A stretch of 7,747 nt of DNA, taken from Streptomyces griseus (lineage in GTDB: Bacteria > Bacteroidota > Bacteroidia > Chitinophagales > Chitinophagaceae). Below are positions 6,212-7,747 of this stretch, in pieces (position 1 is the first letter of the stretch; each line of letters opens with the position of its first letter). Under the pieces are notes generated by a model. It was given only the letters and a program-made list of their open reading frames with translations. It was not told the DNA's origin and did not search any database. The stretch covers positions 1-7,747 of the forward strand of contig CALPIT020000119.1 in the NCBI GenBank assembly GCA_943323705.2, written 5' to 3'. The translations under genes were made by a program, and so were the position numbers.

Positions 6212-6721
6212 ATGGAAAAAAAAGCATCAGAATCGGTGGTCATTATGACTGAGCTGGTTCTTCCCAATGATACCAATACTTTTGGAAATTTAATGGGAGG
6301 CAGGTTAATGTACTGGATGGATATTGCAGCGGCATTGTCTGCGATGAAACATTGCGGAGCACCTGTAGTAACAGCTTCGGTAGATAATATTTCTTTTCAC
6401 AATCCAATCAAACTAGGAAATGTAGTACACATTGAAGCAAAAATGACAAGAGCATTTAATAGCAGTATGGAAGTGCATTTGCAAGTTTGGGGTGAAGATG
6501 TTCTTCATCAATACAAATATAAAAGCAACGAAGCGTATTTTACTTTTGTAGCGCTTGACCCCAATGGCAAACCGAGGCCCATTAATTCGATGGTTCCGGA
6601 AACAGAATCAGAAATCAAATTGTTTGATGGCGCATTGAGAAGAAGACAGGTAAGATTGATATTAGGTGGAAAACTAAAACCTGAAGATGCGGATGAATTA
6701 AAAGCACTGTTTTTTAAATAA
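6212..6721 (+). CDS. Acyl-CoA thioesterase, hotdog fold (YciA/ACOT-like)
   Basis: Predicted cytoplasmic hydrolase that cleaves acyl-CoA thioesters to free acid and CoA. The 169 residues fit a single hotdog domain with a short charged C-terminal extension. The diagnostic block is near the N-terminus: LPNDTNTFGNLMGGRLMYWMDIAA (quoted in part: Asn26, the GG at 29-30 and Asp37), where the Asp on the central helix corresponds to the catalytic acid of YciA-type enzymes. It is followed by VVTASVDNISFHNPIKLGN, the typical second-strand and substrate-channel segment, and by NEAYFTFVALDPNGKPRP. The C-terminal part (RRRQVRLILGGKLKPEDADE) is charged. The ATG follows the upstream stop by 14 bp behind an A-rich leader without Shine-Dalgarno, so co-transcription is likely. 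In context it may recycle CoA or limit acyl-CoA supply to the neighbouring acyltransferases; chain-length preference cannot be inferred. Confidence 0.9.
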   Translation: MEKKASESVVIMTELVLPNDTNTFGNLMGGRLMYWMDIAAALSAMKHCGAPVVTASVDNISFHNPIKLGNVVHIEAKMTRAFNSSMEVHLQVWGEDVLHQYKYKSNEAYFTFVALDPNGKPRPINSMVPETESEIKLFDGALRRRQVRLILGGKLKPEDADELKALFFK

Positions 6722-6755
6722 CGCTTACGGGTAGCCGAAAATAAAGATTCTTATC

Positions 6756-7747
6756 ATGCATCATAGCAAGCAATTGGATTCACTTAGGTTTGTAGCCGCT
6801 TTTATGGTGCTTATCGAACATCTAGCGTATTCTTTAGGAAGTCATTTTTCTGCCGGTTATTTCGGTGTTGATTTATTTTTTGTAATCAGTGGGTTTTTAA
6901 TTACTAAGATTTTGCTGCGAACCGAAGGTAGCTTTATCCAAGGCTACAAAAATTTCTTAGGCAGAAGATTGCTGAGGATTTTGCCGCTTTATTATTTGTT
7001 GATTTTTATTTTATTGTTGTTAGGAAATACTTATGTAAAAACCTATCTGTTGTATTGTGTCAGCTTTACTTACAATTACGCAATTGTTTACTTTAACATA
7101 CCCACTCATGCGATTACTCATTTCTGGTCGCTTTGTGTTGAAGAACAATTTTACCTGTTTTGGCCTTTGGTAATCTTGCCTTTGAAGCGTTACAGAAATT
7201 TACTTCTCATTTTTGTTTTGTTGTTTGTTGCTTTTTGTTACGGACAGTTTTTTTTTAAATGGATTCCCTTTTTGGTTAAGTACAGATGGGTAGGGTTGAT
7301 ACCTCAGTCTTATGCGATTGGCTTTGGTGCTATAGGTGCGATTGTTTTCAATGAAAAGAGAAAAATGACTTCCTTTTTTACAAATCGGAAAATGGAATGG
7401 CTGATGTTTTTGATATTGTTGTTGTTTCTGTTGTCCTATTCTCCTTTTAAATTTATTTTTATTCCCATGGTCTCTTTATATCTAGTTTTGAAATGTTATT
7501 ACTTTGGATTTACTGATAAATTATTCAATGGTTTTTTCTCAAATAAAAAAATGGTTTACTTGGGTACCATTTCTTATGGGATTTATTTGTTTCATTGGCC
7601 TTTGAATTATTATATGAGCAATAGTTTTTTCATGACTTACATCCTGGATCATTCAACAGTGCTTAAAAATCATGGGTGGATGATAAAATTACCTTTGTTT
7701 AGTTTTCTATCAATTCTTCTTGCCGGGTTGTCTTTTCGTTATTTTGA
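6756..7747 (+). CDS. Acyltransferase-3 (OafA/YrhL-type) integral membrane protein, 3' end beyond window
   Basis: Members of this family transfer acyl groups, often acetyl, across the inner membrane onto surface polysaccharides, lipid-linked sugars or peptidoglycan. From ATG 6756 the frame stays open for 330 codons and runs off the window at FRYF, which matches the start of the usual FRYxEKP end of the core domain, so nearly the whole core is present. Hallmarks: LDSLRFVAAFMVLIEH (residues 7-22, with the conserved Arg11 and His22), GYFGVDLFFVISGFLIT (34-50), GRRLLRILPLYY (69-80), and HFWSLCVEEQFYLFWP (122-137). YLGTISYGIYLFHWPL is the late-core motif. Multiple hydrophobic segments run throughout, consistent with about ten membrane helices. 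It begins 34 bp after the thioesterase stop on the same strand, so it is probably in the same operon. The acceptor is unknown, and any C-terminal SGNH domain would lie outside the window. Confidence 0.92.
   Translation, partial: MHHSKQLDSLRFVAAFMVLIEHLAYSLGSHFSAGYFGVDLFFVISGFLITKILLRTEGSFIQGYKNFLGRRLLRILPLYYLLIFILLLLGNTYVKTYLLYCVSFTYNYAIVYFNIPTHAITHFWSLCVEEQFYLFWPLVILPLKRYRNLLLIFVLLFVAFCYGQFFFKWIPFLVKYRWVGLIPQSYAIGFGAIGAIVFNEKRKMTSFFTNRKMEWLMFLILLLFLLSYSPFKFIFIPMVSLYLVLKCYYFGFTDKLFNGFFSNKKMVYLGTISYGIYLFHWPLNYYMSNSFFMTYILDHSTVLKNHGWMIKLPLFSFLSILLAGLSFRYF

Overview
The window reads as a Bacteroidota chromosome segment, probably from the Chitinophagales or a related group. Four things point there: a type IX secretion (T9SS) C-terminal sorting domain on a large exported protein, a ribosomal protein S1 with an acidic, Ala-rich N-terminal extension, starts without Shine-Dalgarno sequences behind A/T-rich leaders, and a TAnnTTTG-type promoter box. 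Base composition is A/T-rich. There are five protein genes and no tRNA, rRNA, CRISPR array or transposase.

Layout. Positions 1-1279 (minus) hold the first 426 codons of rpsA; its 3' end lies outside the window. It has its own likely promoter and a small leader hairpin. Positions 1280-1809 contain no credible gene. They hold two heptamer-periodic arrays, several degenerate fragments resembling intergenic repeats common in Bacteroidota, and, next to 1810, a strong intrinsic terminator for the gene upstream. Positions 1810-5241 (minus) encode a 1143-residue secreted multidomain protein: signal peptide, beta-rich N-terminal region, Ig-like module, GEVED domain, Ig-like module, a P-domain apparently nested inside another Ig-like module, a further Ig-like module, a PKD/Ig-like module and a T9SS type A sorting tail. 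No catalytic domain is visible, so an adhesive or structural surface role is more likely than an enzymatic one.

Positions 5242-5426 are a divergent intergenic region with an inverted repeat and T-tracts. From 5427 to the window end three plus-strand genes are tightly spaced (14 and 34 bp gaps): a divergent PlsC-like acyltransferase, a hotdog-fold acyl-CoA thioesterase, and an OafA-type acyltransferase-3 membrane protein cut by the window end. They form a probable operon for acyl-chain transfer and turnover; the actual acceptor molecules cannot be read from the sequence.

The most noteworthy points are the altered active-site motifs of the PlsC-like protein (HX5D rather than HX4D, FPQGT rather than FPEGT), the P-domain nested in an Ig-like module, and the repeat-dense gap between rpsA and the T9SS gene. 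I found no convincing evidence for an entirely new system.
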